NCBI GenBank assembly: GCA_003455275.1
Contig: DMRR01000108.1
Location: forward strand, 1-6,857
DNA: 6,857 bases
Direction of reading: 5' to 3'
DNA from: Bacteroidota bacterium
Lineage (GTDB): Bacteria; Bacteroidota; Bacteroidia; Chitinophagales; UBA10324
Shown: positions 5,915 through 6,857 of the stretch, in pieces
How the letters are laid out: each line of letters starts with the position of its first letter
Position numbering within the stretch: the first letter of the stretch is position 1
Position numbers and translations under genes: made by a program
Notes under the pieces: generated by a model
Database searches by the model: none
What the model saw: the letters and a program-made list of their open reading frames with translations, nothing else
What the model was told of the DNA's origin: nothing

Positions 5915-5985
5915 TAACGGATGAAACGGATGAACACGGATTTTATTTATCTGTTCTTATGCGCAGCATCCGTGTTTTTCCGTGT
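5915..5985. repeat. ACGGATGAA-type repeat element with inverted arms, between convergent genes
   Basis: The left arm has ACGGATGAA twice in exact tandem (5917-5925 and 5926-5934) followed by CACGGAT. The right arm (5968-5985) reads ATCCGTGTT then TTTCCGTGT. ACGGATGAACACGGAT (5926-5941) pairs with 5968-5983 at 14 of 16 positions, including a perfect 9-bp core (AACACGGAT/ATCCGTGTT). The 26-bp middle is less regular. Transcribed from either side, this would form a strong stem-loop between two converging genes, so it may end or protect both transcripts. I recall such ACGGATGAA/ATCCGTG strings as common intergenic words in environmental bacteria. Confidence 0.65.
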
Positions 5986-5994
5986 CCAATTCAC

Positions 5995-6857
5995 TCATAA
6001 ATATTCTTTTATCATCTCCTGTATTTCATCCGAAGAAAATTTCTCTTCAAGATTTTCTACCAGAAATAATTTCTCCAATAATTCATTGTGGTGCTTGCCA
6101 ATTCGCTGCGCCTCGGCGTATGGAATGTGCGTGAATGAAACCATGCTGTAAGCAGGAATAAACTTTTCGGGAAAAGCATTCGCCACCATTTTCTCGATTT
6201 GTTTTTTGCGCAGGAATTTTTTGTCGGCAACAAGGTCGCGCATCTCTATAAAATTATTCAACGCGAGCTCGAGAATGGCATCGGCATTCGGTTTGCGCGA
6301 TTGCTGATACAACGGGAAAATTGTTTTCCAGTCATCGCCGTGTTCATCCATCAACTCACCAAGTATTCGGCAATCTTCAAAACCGCAATTCATTCCCTGC
6401 CCGAAAAACGGAACCACAGCGTGCGCCGCATCGCCAATGAGCGCAACTTTATTTTTATAAGTCCACGGATAACACTTGATGTAAGGCAGGGACGAAGTGG
6501 GGTTTGCGAAAAAAACTTTTTTGTAATCCGGCATCAGCGCAATGGCATCAGCAAAATATTTTTTGAAAAACTGTTCGACATCATTTTCAGTTTTCAATGC
6601 GGCAAAAGATTCTTCGCCCTCTGTTTGAAAAAACAAAGTGCAGGTAAAACTTCCATCCATATTGGGCAGTGCAATGAGCATGAAATTTTTTCGTGGCCAG
6701 ATGTGCAGCGCATTTTTCTCCATCAGAAAATTTCCATTTTCTCCTGCGGGAATATGAAGTTCTTTGTAACTGTGTTCGATGTAGGTCTGCGCATAATTGA
6801 AGCGGTCGGTTTTGAGCATGGAGCCTCGTAGCGCGGAGAAAGCGCCGTCGGCTCCAA
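5995..6857 (-). CDS. kmo: Kynurenine 3-monooxygenase, C-terminal part (5' end beyond window)
   Basis: The open frame runs off the right edge; 286 residues are visible of the roughly 450 expected. An in-frame ATG at 6819 is internal, because conserved GADGAFSALRGS is encoded just upstream of it. The enzyme is a class A FAD monooxygenase that uses NADPH and O2 to convert L-kynurenine to 3-hydroxykynurenine, on the route from tryptophan to quinolinate/NAD or to breakdown. Visible hallmarks are the DG motif GADGAFSALR at the right edge, the FAD ribityl-binding GD motif GDAAHAVVPFFGQGMN (GD encoded at 6430-6435), and the KMO-type substrate-side stretches YIEHSYKELHIP, ALHIWPRKNFMLIALPN and NNFIEMRDLV. 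The N-terminal GxGxxG Rossmann motif must lie outside the window. No C-terminal membrane anchor is seen, unlike the mitochondrial enzyme, so it is probably soluble. Other kynurenine-pathway genes may lie upstream of it, off the right edge. Confidence 0.94.
   Translation of the reverse strand, partial: GADGAFSALRGSMLKTDRFNYAQTYIEHSYKELHIPAGENGNFLMEKNALHIWPRKNFMLIALPNMDGSFTCTLFFQTEGEESFAALKTENDVEQFFKKYFADAIALMPDYKKVFFANPTSSLPYIKCYPWTYKNKVALIGDAAHAVVPFFGQGMNCGFEDCRILGELMDEHGDDWKTIFPLYQQSRKPNADAILELALNNFIEMRDLVADKKFLRKKQIEKMVANAFPEKFIPAYSMVSFTHIPYAEAQRIGKHHNELLEKLFLVENLEEKFSSDEIQEMIKEYL

Noticed and set aside
4943..5985. CRISPR array as an explanation for the repeats
   Set aside because: Units are 7-13 bp, degenerate and largely contiguous, with no constant-length unique spacers and no cas genes.
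5921..6151. Plus-strand frame of 76 codons after the iron-sulfur carrier
   Set aside because: It starts within the ACGGATGAA repeat and continues antisense to the kmo 3' end; not a credible protein.
6199..6831. Plus-strand frame of 210 codons
   Set aside because: It is fully antisense to conserved kynurenine monooxygenase sequence; its length is a by-product of codon use on the other strand.

Overview
The window looks like a chromosomal segment from a Bacteroidota bacterium, probably a Chitinophagales/Sphingobacteriales-like environmental lineage. This rests on low GC, mostly absent Shine-Dalgarno sites, a perfect Bacteroidota-type TAnnTTTG -7 promoter box at 5530, and gene versions that read as Bacteroidota (TrmB, kynurenine 3-monooxygenase, methylmalonyl-CoA epimerase, pirin). 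The assignment is made from memory of these families; no search was run. Nothing points to phage, plasmid, transposon or defence genes.

Layout from left to right. (1) 1-503, minus: N-terminal 167 residues of a membrane cytochrome b, cut by the left edge. (2) 640-2514, plus: secreted M1-family zinc metallopeptidase. (3) 2523-3239, minus: pirin-family bicupin, convergent with the peptidase with only 8 bp between the stop codons. (4) 3334-4116, minus: PaaG-like enoyl-CoA hydratase/isomerase. (5) 4302-4943, plus: TrmB tRNA m7G46 methyltransferase. (6) 4988-5395, minus: methylmalonyl-CoA epimerase. (7) 5558-5887, plus: IscA/SufA/ErpA-type iron-sulfur carrier. (8) 5995-6857, minus: C-terminal two thirds of kynurenine 3-monooxygenase, cut by the right edge. 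No stretch over 300 bp lacks a gene.

The genes are ordinary housekeeping and metabolic functions in alternating orientation, so most are probably transcribed alone; the PaaG-like gene and pirin could share a transcript. Loose themes are acyl-CoA metabolism (PaaG-like enzyme, epimerase), tryptophan breakdown or NAD synthesis (KMO) and redox cofactors. They do not form one pathway.

The unusual content is between the genes. All four consecutive gaps from 4117 to 5994 hold a different degenerate short-period repeat: octamers of ATTTGAAA type (4123-4160), an exact 7-bp-phased element that switches strand halfway (4943-5005), an ACTCTGTG-type element with inverted arms (5431-5528), and an ACGGATGAA-type element with inverted arms (5915-5985). 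The 7-mer element starts at the trmB stop codon and runs into the 3' end of the epimerase gene. The ACTCTGTG element lies between two divergent promoters and may supply upstream promoter sequence to both. These repeats are the best candidates for an under-described genetic element here.
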